A stretch of 64,000 nucleotides of DNA from Haemonchus contortus (lineage: Eukaryota > Nematoda > Chromadorea > Rhabditida > Trichostrongylidae), in the NCBI GenBank assembly GCA_000469685.2, contig LS997563.1:11806940-11870939 (forward strand), written 5' to 3'. The position numbers were made by a program, and so were the translations under genes. Position 1 is the first letter of the stretch. Each line of letters opens with the position of its first letter. The notes under the pieces are model-generated. The model ran no database searches and was not told where the DNA came from. It worked only from the letters and a program-made list of their open reading frames with translations. Shown here piece after piece: positions 13,869-26,073 of this stretch.

Positions 13869-15029
13869 TCCTATCTCCTTACCCCAGGTCTGTAGAGTAA
13901 CCGCCACTTCGACGGGAGGTTTCGACGTGTACATGAATAAGTCTTCAATGTGATTACTCAAAGGAATTTTCTCGACTCTTTGACAACCAGAAGTGCTGAG
14001 GAATGGCTCAAACAGGTCTTTCATCAACTGACAATCTGTTTCTTTTTCTTCGTCTCATCTATTTCAAAGACTTTTTCTTCTCGGCACGTTCTTGGGAGCC
14101 CTGCTTTCCTTAAGATTTCCAGTGACGAGACGAGAAACCAAAAATTGCATTTGGTTACATCACAACACGTTTGATATGTATGTCGGCCGATTTCGAGGGG
14201 GTTTTTATGAATGATGACGACAAATCGACGTCGAATAAGCATCGGTCCTATCCTAAAAGGCTTTGCCAATTCAACACCATTCCAGCATGTTTATGATGTG
14301 GCGATTCCATCTTTTCGCCTGTTTTATGACGCATTTTTCATTTGTGCTTTCATCTTGGCCATCATCCATTTCCCACTTATAACTGCCATCCAGCATTCTA
14401 AGAATGTGTCAAGCGAAGCCGGCTGAATTATGGAAGTCAGCACTTTGGCTGAGCCTTCTCATGTCCCCAAGAAAATCGATAGGCTCCCAAGTTTGTCCTC
14501 TATAAACTTCAGGTTACCGATAAGGAAATGAGCAACATATTATCCTAACAAGTAGTAATAATTTTGTTTTGTAGGAGACTACATTCCAGTTTGTTCGTAA
14601 TTCAGTTTGTTTTGTTTGTTGTTTGCTTTTGCGACTTGTTTTTCGCTCGCGATGTTGTCGCCTGGCTGTGGCAGTCATGGCAAAGCTTACTGGCCGCAAA
14701 ATTGCATCCTTCTCAAATAACACTGACGAATTGCACTATATATTCGAGCTCTTCCCAAGGAGACTTCTATGCTGCTTTCGATTTCATTTAGTTTTCACCA
14801 GGGAATGTCCTTGTCCTAAGCGAAAGCAAGGCATTAGGGCAAAAAGATAGCTAGAGACTCGGAACTGGTTTATATGCATCCATTTGCAGGGGACTTTGTT
14901 GGGCTATGCTTCATGCCTTACTAGTGGGTACGGTAAACGACAGACTGTTTCTTGGCATAAATCGATCCCTTTTTCCGGGTAAGCCCCGCACTCAACTTTC
15001 ATTCAGAATCTGGTTGCCCTGTAGAGCCG

Positions 15030-15185
15030 AATGATGTAGGAGTCAGTGCGTTTATCCTCCTAGACGAGGCTGACATCAAGCGATCCAGAAGGGATGAAAT
15101 GCCAGCTGGCTTGGACGGCTACTAGGAGATTCAACCTCGGACCATGCGTTTGTGAGAATCCCTTAACCCTACAATGTGCCGCTAC
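15030..15185 (-). repeat. tRNA-derived SINE-like copy, degraded
   Basis: Minus strand shows GGTTGAATCTCC in place of the B box, then CATCCCTTCTGGATCG and a CTAGGAGGATAAACGCACTG tail that matches the family end (GGGAGG.TAAA.CACTGACTT). Orientation and order of blocks agree with the copy at 34016..34237. Confidence 0.55.
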
Positions 15186-18100
15186 CCGTATCCTCCCACT
15201 TAATAGACTATAACAAATGTACTTATCCGAGCGAATTATACTCTAACAAGTTTACATTCGGCGGTTACACACGGATGGAGTGATTTCTTTTTGTTTCCTA
15301 CAACTGTCGCTATAAAAGGGTGCTAATGCAGGGTATGGGTAAGGGGGAGTGAACAGACGAAGGGTTTTTCAACAACTTTGTTGGACTCATTCTTCAGTGA
15401 GCTCTAGACTTAACTCGGTCGAGGGCTTTCTCGGGTTCGAGGAAGGCAGTGGGATAGTTCACAGAAGAGCACCACATTTTTTTCACCTTAAAATTAGCTA
15501 TCCTTCTGACATCTTCATCGATGGCTGCCCACGATCTGAAAGGAAGAATTGTCTCCATTCATCTCAACCCCCTCGTTTACCCAGTAGTTGGTATGGGTGG
15601 CAGTTACTTAAGACGCCAGTATGAAATTGTTTCGCCTTGACGGACGGACAAATTATGAGTAGATAATTTGCGTCGAGCCATGATTTCCTCTCCCCTCTCA
15701 TAGCCCTTTTTCTTTCACCTCTCCAGACAGGCTATTCATTTGAATCATTCCTCCTCATTTGAATTTCAATGGCAAGCCATAGGTTGGAGGTTTTCATTGC
15801 TCTCAACTTCATCCAGAACAGATAGATTACTGAAATCTTTATAACTTAGGTATTTTTTACATCGTTCTTCCGAGATACTGTATAGCTCGAAGTAGAGCTT
15901 ACATATACCCAGAGCCTTTTTGTAAATGTAATGTTGCTTCCTATACTTTGACGGAAATCATGAGTACGTAAAGAAGTTCAGGTAAAACGTGTTGTAGGGA
16001 GCTCAAAGGTAGTAGCAGCTTTGACCCGCGGCCACGATCTTTCTGATATTTGATACCTTGGCGAGTGAAGCCGAGTCTCTGCTCTTCGACCGTTGTCGGA
16101 CTTCAGAACTTCCCATTTCTTATGCACCTACACGCCTCAGTGAACTCCGATCATCGCTTTCCATGCCATGTGAAATAACTAAAATGAATCATGTCTTCTG
16201 GACTTCGATCCCCCAGTTTCAGTTGCTAACAGAGCCTTCCGCCTACGCAATCGAAATCTGATAGCATTCCCATCACTCATTCGATGATTGGTAAGAATGA
16301 CATCGATGTCAGTGAAGCTGAGAGTTGGCCCGGCGCAAGCCATCGACTTTTCTTCACCCCCCTTCCCTATTCCAACTGGCGCCAGACATTCTCGGGAGCG
16401 GCACTGAAAGTGAGCGAAGTTGTGGCTCTCTGTAGGAGCACTTCTTCAAGACATCGATGATTATTTTCTACCTCAGGAATAATATTAGCATTAGTTCGCT
16501 TTGGTCGCTTTGGAAATTGTAAAGTTGTCCGGTCCTGAGTGGATCATCCTGGTTGCTCGCAACCTTGAGTGTGTCACTATGTCGTGAAAATCGGTCTCAT
16601 TGGTATTCCACAAGCACTAAATGGGGTTTCTCTAGAATCTGCTCTTATCTGCCTCATCGTTGAGGTTCGAAGGAAGTTGAACTCTCGGCCTAGTGACTCG
16701 TTGAGATTGGCGTGCGCTATCTGAGAGTCGGCGTAAGCCGGCAAACTCGCCTCTCCTTGAACCATCTCATTTTTTTTTCCTTCGATCACTCTTTACAAGA
16801 TTTTTACCTGCAGTCTGGACTAAATCCTCATCATGTCAATAGAGTCCCATAAATTGAGATTCTTCTCCTTGAAAGGAATTTTCGCTGTTCCCACATACTT
16901 TTTGTGCCTTTACAAGAGGATCTTTGAGCTTTATGCGGCTGCTTAGGAATATTCGATGAGGAAGGGTCGTAAAGTACAAACTGAGGACGAAGTTCCATGA
17001 GAAGGTGAGCAGATGGCAAAAAAATTGGGTGCCAACCTCTCCCCAGTTCATGACCCCTCCACCTCCCATGACGATTTCGAATGAACTTGTCGACGAAGAA
17101 ATCCAGACCGACGATTGAGCACCACTGGATAATTGGAAGGCCGAAACTGCGGCAGTGGAAATAATGCTCTCAAAGAACTGGGTTAAGAAGTGTCTAAGAA
17201 ATTTTTTGGCGCCCAGGCCTTCCAAATTCTTTAATTCCCAGAATCATCTGCAAAAGGGGCCTCATGTTGAAGGATCCCAACTTTTTTGTTCTTCTCAACT
17301 AAAACATCATCTGAAAAATATGTTATAATTAGGTGACATATCAGGAACAAAAACAAATTTTGATATCGAGAGTAAATGTAATATTGCAGAAAAATAACAT
17401 GAGCGAAAGCCCAATAAGGGAACCCGGTAATAAGTGAACCAGCCGTGGGTCCTGTCTCAAACGCACAGTTGTGACTGTCTGCAGCGAATATATTATGGGT
17501 TTTGTATTTGTTTATTCAACAAGTACTCTGTGGAAAGAAATACAGTATTGAATGGGAGATGGCAGCAGTAGAAAGTAGTTACGAGCCTCTTGTCTTCCTT
17601 TAATCGATGAAATGATGGTAAGTCCAATTGGATCAGAAGTAGCGCTTCCAGAGTAGAACGTTGAGCGTTGAGAGCTGAGAGTTCGTAGGCCACGGCCACG
17701 CCCGTCCACACCGCCGGCGACGGCATTTGCGTTGGGGCGTAATATTTTCGATGCAGAGCTGCGCTTAGGTCTTCTTGATAATATTCTTTCCTCACATTAT
17801 ACCATAGTAATTAAAGACGATAGATAGTAGGTCTATAAAATACCAAAAAACGGAAAAAAGAATAAAACAACCACAAAAACTTGATCAAGAAATACTCGCC
17901 GCCAATCCGTGCAGTATGATCGACTAGCGGCATTGTCAGCAAAGCATGGCGCTCAACCCTATACTCTGAAATATGTCCAGAGTCGCTTACTTATGAAAAG
18001 TTTTGATACCTCTAGGATTTCAAAATTTCTCTGCGACCGGTTACGAATTCCGAGATATTGAATAATTTAACTTTCTAATTCTCAGCCTACAAATTGTCTG

Positions 18101-21100
18101 GATGATGCTGATACTTTAACGAACGGAAGGCAATACGGCAGACCCTTACTTTATCGAATGGACCGCCAGTAGACGGTGCATGCAATTGAAAAGGGCCCAC
18201 TGTGTACTCCGTACCTCTTATGTACAGTGCACTCCTGTGTGAACATCCTTTCAGAAACTACAACACCATTGAAACCCATTAAGGTGACGAATTGTCCACA
18301 GCCCGTTCATAGCAATCGACCCGGAGTCGGGCTGTGTCAATTCCTTGTGTGACTCATAGACTAGTTCTTATGCAAAGTTCATGCTCGCTTTTAGGAAAAC
18401 ACGCGATTTCCACCTCAAAATTCAGGTGACGTGACTGTACGATGTCTGGGTGCAATCCTATGAGGGTCATTCTTGGCAGAGGAAAGTCAGGCTCCTCCCT
18501 ACCGGACCCCATCTCCTTTGATGCAAGGGGGCTCCAAAAGCAGCATGGTGAATCTTGTGGGGTCACCCTGTCCACCCCTCCCCTCCTACCCTCCTATCAC
18601 CTCCCTCACCCACCCCCTGTGTCCGATCCTTGTTGTTACACTCTTGATTCAATATTCCAATAATAACCCCCATAGAGGAACGGGACTGGGTAAACGATCC
18701 AGGAAACGTACCATAAGCGTCCACGTCATCACTACAGCCCCATAGACTGCAATGTCACGTACATAAACACTTCGACAGCCCGTATGGATTCCCCATGATC
18801 GGTCGATATACACGTGAACGATTGCAGCTGATCTCCTCTTTTACGTGCATTTGTGTAAATTCAGGGAAATGACCCGATGTTACGATTCCCCCGAGTGGGA
18901 ACTTCTGGCCCGTTCCCTATATCCATCTTTTGCCCTTTGTTCTAAAAGTCTTACGAGTTAATCTCGGGGCTTCCTTCGAATTTCAAAGTATCGATTTTTT
19001 AATTTCCCGACCTCACACTATGGGAGGGGGCACAAAGCCCCATCACCGTCTAGTTGTTTTTGTAGAATAATTTCATCAAGTAGGGGTTGTTGCTGTCTTT
19101 CAACCGGTTGGCCGATACTTCATAAACGTTGACATCTATTACCGTTCCTATGAGCAATTGCTTTTGTTCGATCTTTAATCACCAGAATCGTTTCACTTAT
19201 GATTGCTACCGTAATTAACCAATTGGTTGCAACTTTCACTTTTAATTAAATTTAAATTGAATTTTTTGAAATTTCCAAGGCCATTCATTCTTTCTATGTT
19301 ACATGATCATGCGTGCAAGAAATGTCCAGTTTCCCACAACAGCGATCATATCTATCGCCACTGCAAGGCTGCCAATAAGGCGACGTCACTGGCTCGTTGG
19401 TTGCGATGGTTCTTCAACCTTTTTTTCATATTATCAATTACTACGAAGTGAATGTAGTAACCTATCGCCCCAAAAACGAGTAATGGGCTCTGGTTCTGAA
19501 TGGTGATGGCATTTGTGCCTGAATTGTCATGGCAGCGGTTTTGTGGTAATCACCGTAACCTTCCAATGGAAATTCAAATCTCTTCCTTCACAACGTGCGA
19601 TCGGTTACGGGAGCGCGGCAGGTCGTTCTGGTAACCACGCCCAGTTATGACCGTCTTGCGGCGCGGCGGGACAGCTAGCTAGGAATCGCCGCAAGTTGGG
19701 AACGGATATAACTTTCTCTTCACACCTCATGAAATCCCTTATTGCTCACCAGAAAAGAATCATTATTCCGTTAAGTATTCTTCGATGAGTTCTTTTTGGC
19801 CTTGAAGCATCTCGACTTATCTGTTCTTTCGCATCTCAGTTGCTATTACACTGATGCTTAGTTTGTGGCTGAATACATTTTTTTCTGCTCTGAAGAACTT
19901 GGTCAGGGGGGAGGTTTTCATTGCATCAAGTTAATTAAGCAATCACTCAACGAAAAGAAGTTCAGCCACCCATTAAACAATCGGTGTAATAGCAACTGGT
20001 AAGTAAAAAACAAAGTCAACAGATAATATGCAGCCCCTAAATCACCCTTAAGTCTAATGTGACTCATTCAATTGTGCGATATCGATTAACTGCGCCGAGC
20101 CAATCGTCGCGTCACGCGACCGCTGAACCGTTGACGGCTGCGGCCAAAGCTGGCTAACGAGGAGTCTGAATGCGTCGGGGTGTCTGAATGCGGTTGGCAT
20201 TGTTTACTAAATGTGTTGCTGCTTAAGCTACAGAGCCGTCTACAGATGCTCCATTTGAGCCCATCCTGATCTGTGATATGACCAAGCCTTTCTATGATTT
20301 GATTGACACGTAATCTTTCGCACTTGTTTGGAATGAATAGCTGCTCATGGTCTCAAAACGAATTACTTGATTCAAAAGTTAAACAGTTACCGCGGTGATT
20401 CAACAAATGTCGTGCACAACTCGTCCGCCAATTTTTCGCGGGTGGATTTAGCTGCGAATCAGAACGGAACTCTTTCATTCTTTGCAATCCCATCATGCCT
20501 TACTTCTTCTATGATATCATACTTATTATTTTTTATGCTATTTTAAGAAAATTTCGACGATGTCAAATTTATTGTTATCCTAACCATTGTTGCGAATTCT
20601 ATCGTTTGACGGTGATTATTTGTGCATTGCTTCGTTTGTTTTTGTGAATGTTGCTATGTTTTGCTGTTTATGTTGCCGTTTAGCAATAGCACATGCTCGA
20701 TCTGAATTAAATATAAATATCATAGCACTTTTCCGTTATCAAGGTATATTGAATGAGCCTGTGCCTGTCGCTGAAAATGGGTCAACCAAAATAGCGGGGC
20801 TTACAGCTTCAGCCAAAATTTGAGCGCTCACAAGTTTTTCGATTGATTCATTTAGAAGTTTTACTTCTAAATTTGCAAATAGCATTCCAAGCTCTATCGA
20901 CATACCTGGATCTCTACTTGAAGTTCCATGGGGAATCGAATCCCTCCCCTAGTGAGTGAGATGGTTGTAATCGAACGGCGTGCCGCGCAAGCCGCACCCG
21001 CTGCATGTCAGGGCACACAGTCAAGGAATAAGCTTCGAATTTCCACTGGACGATTACGGTAATTGCCGCCAGGCCACTGCCGCGTGCGTACCTGCGATCA

Positions 21101-21989
21101 TGGGAATCCGGATACAAAGTCTACTTCTCTTACTTCTATATGTGTGTAGAGTTCTAATTCGTACTGAACCTACGTTTTTGTGTACCACGTAGCATCCAAT
21201 GATGGCTTCCTAGCGATCAACAATCGATCACACATTAAACAATCAATGTCATGAGAATGAGTTGATAAATGTAAGAAAGATTGGAAGACAGAGTGTGAAT
21301 GAGCTGTTAAACACCACATGGGTGACTCATGGGGATCCCCAAACATCGATTCTTTCTTGCTCATCGATTACTTTGAACCCTGCTAATGAGTAATAGGAAA
21401 AGTATTGCTCACCGATTGAAGAAGGAAGACCAACGTATTTCTAAGTTCATACGGAGTGAAAACCCACGTGGAAGGAAACATTCTTCAGGGTGTAGAAGTG
21501 ATTGTAATGTTAGCATAACTAGCAGTGAGAGAAGGTTTTGTAGCTTAAGAAATCGACTAGCGTCAAGGTTAACGAAAAGAACACGAAAGGTTATCTTTGT
21601 ATTGAAAATCCAGGAAAAAATGGGACCCGGTTGCCTCAAAAGTGTCGACTTCGCGCTCCGATCAAAAACACGCGTGCGACACGCGTTGAAATATCGCCTG
21701 TATTTTTAAATGCTGGCATGACTCATGGGGCAGCATGATGAATTAATTACCTGATTTTGTTTTGGGTAGAGGATTAGACAGTCCAGAACTATGCCTCACA
21801 CTGATTATACTCCCATTCCCATGTTCACTTGACCTTAAGCTTCTGCCGTTCGGTTTAGTGCGGTTTTCCTGGGTAGATTTTGTATATCCGTGATTGCTCA
21901 CCTTTCATTGTAAAGACTGTGTATCTTTACAGTTGATCATTGTCGTTTCGCTCGAACATTTCTGCTTTATTTTTTAGCTGTTTGAAATT
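15186..21989. other. Intergenic upstream of dyn-1; no gene seen
   Basis: One dispersed repeat and short ORFs, including a 129-codon minus-strand ORF at 16836..17225 (AFQLSSGAQSSVWISSSTSS) that I do not recognise. CG-rich patches occur near 19600-19700 and 20070-20170. Promoter elements of dyn-1 should lie at the 3' end, but none can be singled out. Confidence 0.55.
16010..16095 (+). repeat. Dispersed repeat shared with 10805..10895
   Basis: Second copy of the TTTCTGATATTTGATACCTT repeat. Both are on the same strand, about 5.2 kb apart. Confidence 0.6.
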
Positions 21990-22001
21990 ACAATTTTTCA
22001 G
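21990..22001 (+). promoter_or_regulatory. Probable spliced-leader acceptor of dyn-1
   Basis: A T-rich acceptor ending TTTTTCAG at 22001 lies 59 nt before the dyn-1 ATG with no matching donor upstream. In nematodes this arrangement usually marks trans-splicing of SL1 onto the pre-mRNA, giving a 5' UTR of 22002..22060. Inference from position and consensus only. Confidence 0.6.
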
Positions 22002-22060
22002 ACCCGCTCCAACATCACGGGTTGTTTTGGACCTTTTCGAAAAAGAAAAATTAACGGAAA

Positions 22061-25000
22061 ATGGCGTGGGTCAATCAGGGCATGCAAGCTCTGATCCCTG
22101 TTATCAATAGGGTACAGGTAAGAGGGCTATATCTTTGGCTTCTCGTAGTTGAACATCGATTAGTAACAGTACTGCCTCATTACATCGATTTCATTAATCT
22201 CTTTTTCCAGGATGCGTTTTCTCAATTAGGGACTAGTGTAAATTTTGAATTGCCCCAAATCGCTGTAGTTGGAGGACAAAGTGCTGGAAAATCATCAGTA
22301 TTGGAAAATTTCGTGGGAAGGTGAGCTCTTCATCCGAGAGTAATATTTTGCTTTGCTCAACCCTAAAAATTTTCGTTATTTGTGAATTATTGTCATACGT
22401 GTGCAAATATACAGTTAGTCGTCCAAAGCTTTGTGCTTGTAGCATGTTGGATAGCTTACATTCGGTGACATGTACCGCATCAGTCCATAAATTTCAGTTT
22501 CGATCGTGTTTAGCTGTGATTCACTATTGATCACTAGAAAATGTGAGAATATTTCGAAGCTTGACTTAGTAAGGTATTGGATGAAGCTGTTATTTATAAG
22601 GTGCATATTCGTGGACTCGTTGGACCGTCCAAAGGCAGAATCTGCCAAACAATCGAACGCATCACAATGCCAGTAGCGTGATTTGATATAGTCGCTTTCC
22701 TTCCCGCTCCAATTCAGCTACGGAATAGAACATAACACAAAGCAAAACAACATGGATAGGGATATTTCATGCGCAGTTGCAAAAGCAAAAGCAGTTCGAC
22801 ATAAGCAGCGTAACCTTGCATGGACAGTGTCACCGTCGGCAATCACTTGCAAATTAATGCGTTAACTGAAATATCTTTGGTGCATCGATTTGGAAGCTCT
22901 TGCCCCTTCCTTATTTCATAGCTGAAGGATCCGATTGAGTTTTTTCCTTTTCTTTGACTTCTGGAAGTTTGAATATCCTTCTCGTAATCAGGTTAACGCT
23001 TCAACACACTTCTTTTCTGAGAGAATACTGAGCTCTTGCCTCGTACTCGAGTTCAATGACATGTTAGCATAATTTGTGTACAGCCCTTAACTAATTAAAG
23101 TGAATGAGGATTCCCTTTGCTATTCTTATTCGAGAGGTAGTTCTGGATAAAAAAAGTTGACTCGAAGGTAAACGTTTCCTCATTTCAGCTATGACACGTG
23201 CCCAATCGTTAAGCGATTCTTCACGCTTTCATGATTTTTCAGATCTATGCCTAGCTGACAAGTATAGTAAATTTCATCATGCTTCCACGGTCCCGAATTC
23301 TCCAGATTTATATTTATCCAATGTTGTTAGCGTATTCCACGTTTCTGCTTCTATGAATAATATTTTGCATTCATGCGGAAGTTAAAATTCTAGAGCGCAG
23401 ATGTACATCTGCAGTTCCTTTACTATTACTGGGATTTTTAAAAGACACGCATATTACGGTGCTTTGTTAGGAAGTGGTAGCCGTTTTGCACAACATCCCA
23501 ATGTATCGATGCCTGATACTCTTTTGACAGCTCGCTGTACTGAACATGTGGCGACATCACGCCAGATTCCATTGGATTCTTAGTCGATGTTGTTTTGAAT
23601 CCAAAGTCGTTCGTCAACGAATTTTCAAAGTCTAGAGTTGCTATAAAATAATAGTCAAATCCAGTTCTGAGGATTCGAAGTAATCCATGCCCGTCCGTTG
23701 CTTATGAATGACAGTTTTTGAAAATGTGAAACCAATTTTGTGAAAGTTTTCCTCGCATTTCTCTAGGGTAACTGTAGCAGGGTCATGAGGAACAGCGAAG
23801 ATTCATGTGTGTCGGGTACAACTATAGGCAGATCAATGCTAAGTTGTTTTCAGAGATTTCTTGCCTCGTGGTTCGGGCATCGTCACTCGACGTCCCCTTA
23901 TTCTGCAACTAATTCAGGATAGAAATGGTACATTGGATTTTGTGCATTTGTTCTGTTTGGTGGATCTAATTTTCACTTATTTCATCTTTACAGAGTATGC
24001 TGAATTCTTGCACAAGAAGGGAACATATTTCTCGGATTTCGATGCTGTCCGCAAGGAGATCGAAGATGAAACTGATCGAGTTACTGGTTTGAACAAAGGG
24101 ATATCACCGCATCCAATCAATTTGCGAGTTTTCAGTCCCAATGGTTAGTATAGTTTCGATAAGCTTTTCACACTTATATTTGCAATCTTTTTTCACTTAT
24201 ATTCGTTAACTAAAACGTAACTACCTGTTCTCAAGTAACTATGAGTTACTTGAGTACAGGCAATTACGTTTACCAAGCTTGAGACTCTTGTTGAAGCCTA
24301 AAAGTTGGATACTTATCGACGTTTGATTGGTTCTTTAGTGTTTTCTAGGTGTTAAAATTGTTTTTTAGTGCTATGTAAATTTAGCTCGTTAATCTTGCTT
24401 TTTTATTTTGTTTATGTTCAGTATAATCCTGATTTTTTATTATTTCAGTGCTCAATCTCACATTAATCGATCTTCCTGGATTGACAAAAGTACCAGTTGG
24501 TGATCAGCCTCCGGATATCGAGCATCAAATCCGTGAAATGATTTTGACTTTCATCAGCAGAGAAACTTGCCTTATCCTGGCAGTTACTCCAGCTAACAGT
24601 GACCTCGCCACATCCGATGCTTTGAAGTTGGCGAAGGTGCTGTGTTTGGCAGAGTGTTAGGAACAGCTAGTCTTTACTATAAAACTTCGTTGCAGGAAGT
24701 TGATCCCCAAGGCTTGCGCACCATTGGCGTCCTGACGAAACTGGATCTCATGGACGAGGGCACTGATGCACGCGATATTTTAGAAAATCGACTTTTTCCA
24801 CTCCGTCGAGGTTTGTTGACTTTATTTTCTCTAACTTGATTCATTTCCTTCTTGAGTTTTACATCTTTTTATTGGTTCCGATAATATCTTGATAATCATC
24901 CAAGCCTTGATCGGAGAGAATGTGCGAAAATAAACTAATCTCTGGGATGAGAGTTTTTTCTTTGTTGAATAGAGCCACATGTTGCGAGAAAACGAAACCA

Positions 25001-26073
25001 CAATATTGTGGGGAAAACTTCCTTGAAAGTGAGAGTGGGAGATTATCCCAAAGGGCTATCGAAATCCTTTGGCGTTGTGTTCCAATATTCCCTCAGAAAC
25101 ACTCCTGTACTTCAGTTGGTTGACCAAAATTTCTGACAGCAATTTCTGACGATAAATGTACTGGATTCGACCAGGATACCAAAATATCTACTAGTAAAAT
25201 CTATCACATGCAGAAGTCTGAGGTACTTTTGCAAGAAGGCGGTAATATACGATTAATAGTGCTGCTCAAATATATCCTTAGCTTTCCGGGTTGATGAAAC
25301 TTTTGGATACGAGCCATATGAAATTTATATGCATTCCAGAGCTTTTTTTCTTGGCGAATGTTGCTAGAAGATCATTGTATGACCAGCCCTCAGCCTCAAC
25401 CTCTTGCTGGGTTTGTGGAAAAAATCAAGTTTCTAACATTCTGACAGATATATTCGCACAGATCATTAGGGGTACGGCGAGCGGCCAAATCATTCTAAAC
25501 CAAACAGTGTACCGATGAGAGCAAGTGGATGAGCATTAAATGTAAAAGATACAGCGTTTTCTGTAAGTAATGTTATGCCGACCAGCACAGGAATTAATAA
25601 ATGACAAGTTGAAAAGTCGATATGTTTATTCACAGTGGCCCAACAGTTTTAAAAATTTTGTGTTGTCCACTAAGTCGTATTTACGTCGAGTTGTTGAGCT
25701 GTTGTTCTTTTTCGGAGAATTTTATTTTGACCGCGAACATTCCTTGTATACCAAAATCATTATTTAGCATAGCACTTTAGAGCGATGAGCAGATTTTGTT
25801 TTAATTGTGAAGTGTGATGTTCCAGGTTATGTTGGAGTAGTCAACCGGGGTCAAAAAGACATTGTTGGTAAGAAAGATATCCGTGCTGCCCTGGATGCTG
25901 AGAGGAAATTCTTTTTATCGCATCCCGCCTACAGGTTTATTTTTGTTTCATCGGAAACTGCATCGGTATGCTTTTTCGCCTAGGTTTTTCCTCGTTTTCA
26001 GGCATATGGCGGATCGCTTGGGCACCCAGTTTCTTCAACACACACTCAATCAGCAGTTAACAAACCACATCAG
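22061..26073 (+). CDS. dyn-1: dyn-1 exons 1-8: GTPase domain
   Basis: Encodes residues 1 to about 291. G1/P-loop GGQSAGKSS is at residues 40-48 (exon 2, Lys46). The switch I threonine is Thr67 in GSGIVTRR (exon 3). G3 DLPG is at 138-141 (exon 5) and G4 TKLD at 207-210 (exon 6). Each sits two residues later than in human dynamin, matching the slightly longer N-terminus. All residues needed for GTP binding and hydrolysis are present. Exon 1 ends in phase 0 after 19 codons, and exon 2 opens DAFSQLG. Intron 2 (22321..23853, about 1.5 kb) is the longest in the gene. I saw no exon in it. Confidence 0.96.

Larger units (their letters stand above)
7471..15029. other. Intergenic; no gene seen
   Basis: Contains one SINE-like copy, one dispersed repeat and a 14-C tract. 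The longest ORF, 171 codons at 11866..12381 (+), has no domain, signal or splice context that I recognise. A pyrimidine-rich block covers roughly 9600..10080. Confidence 0.55.
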
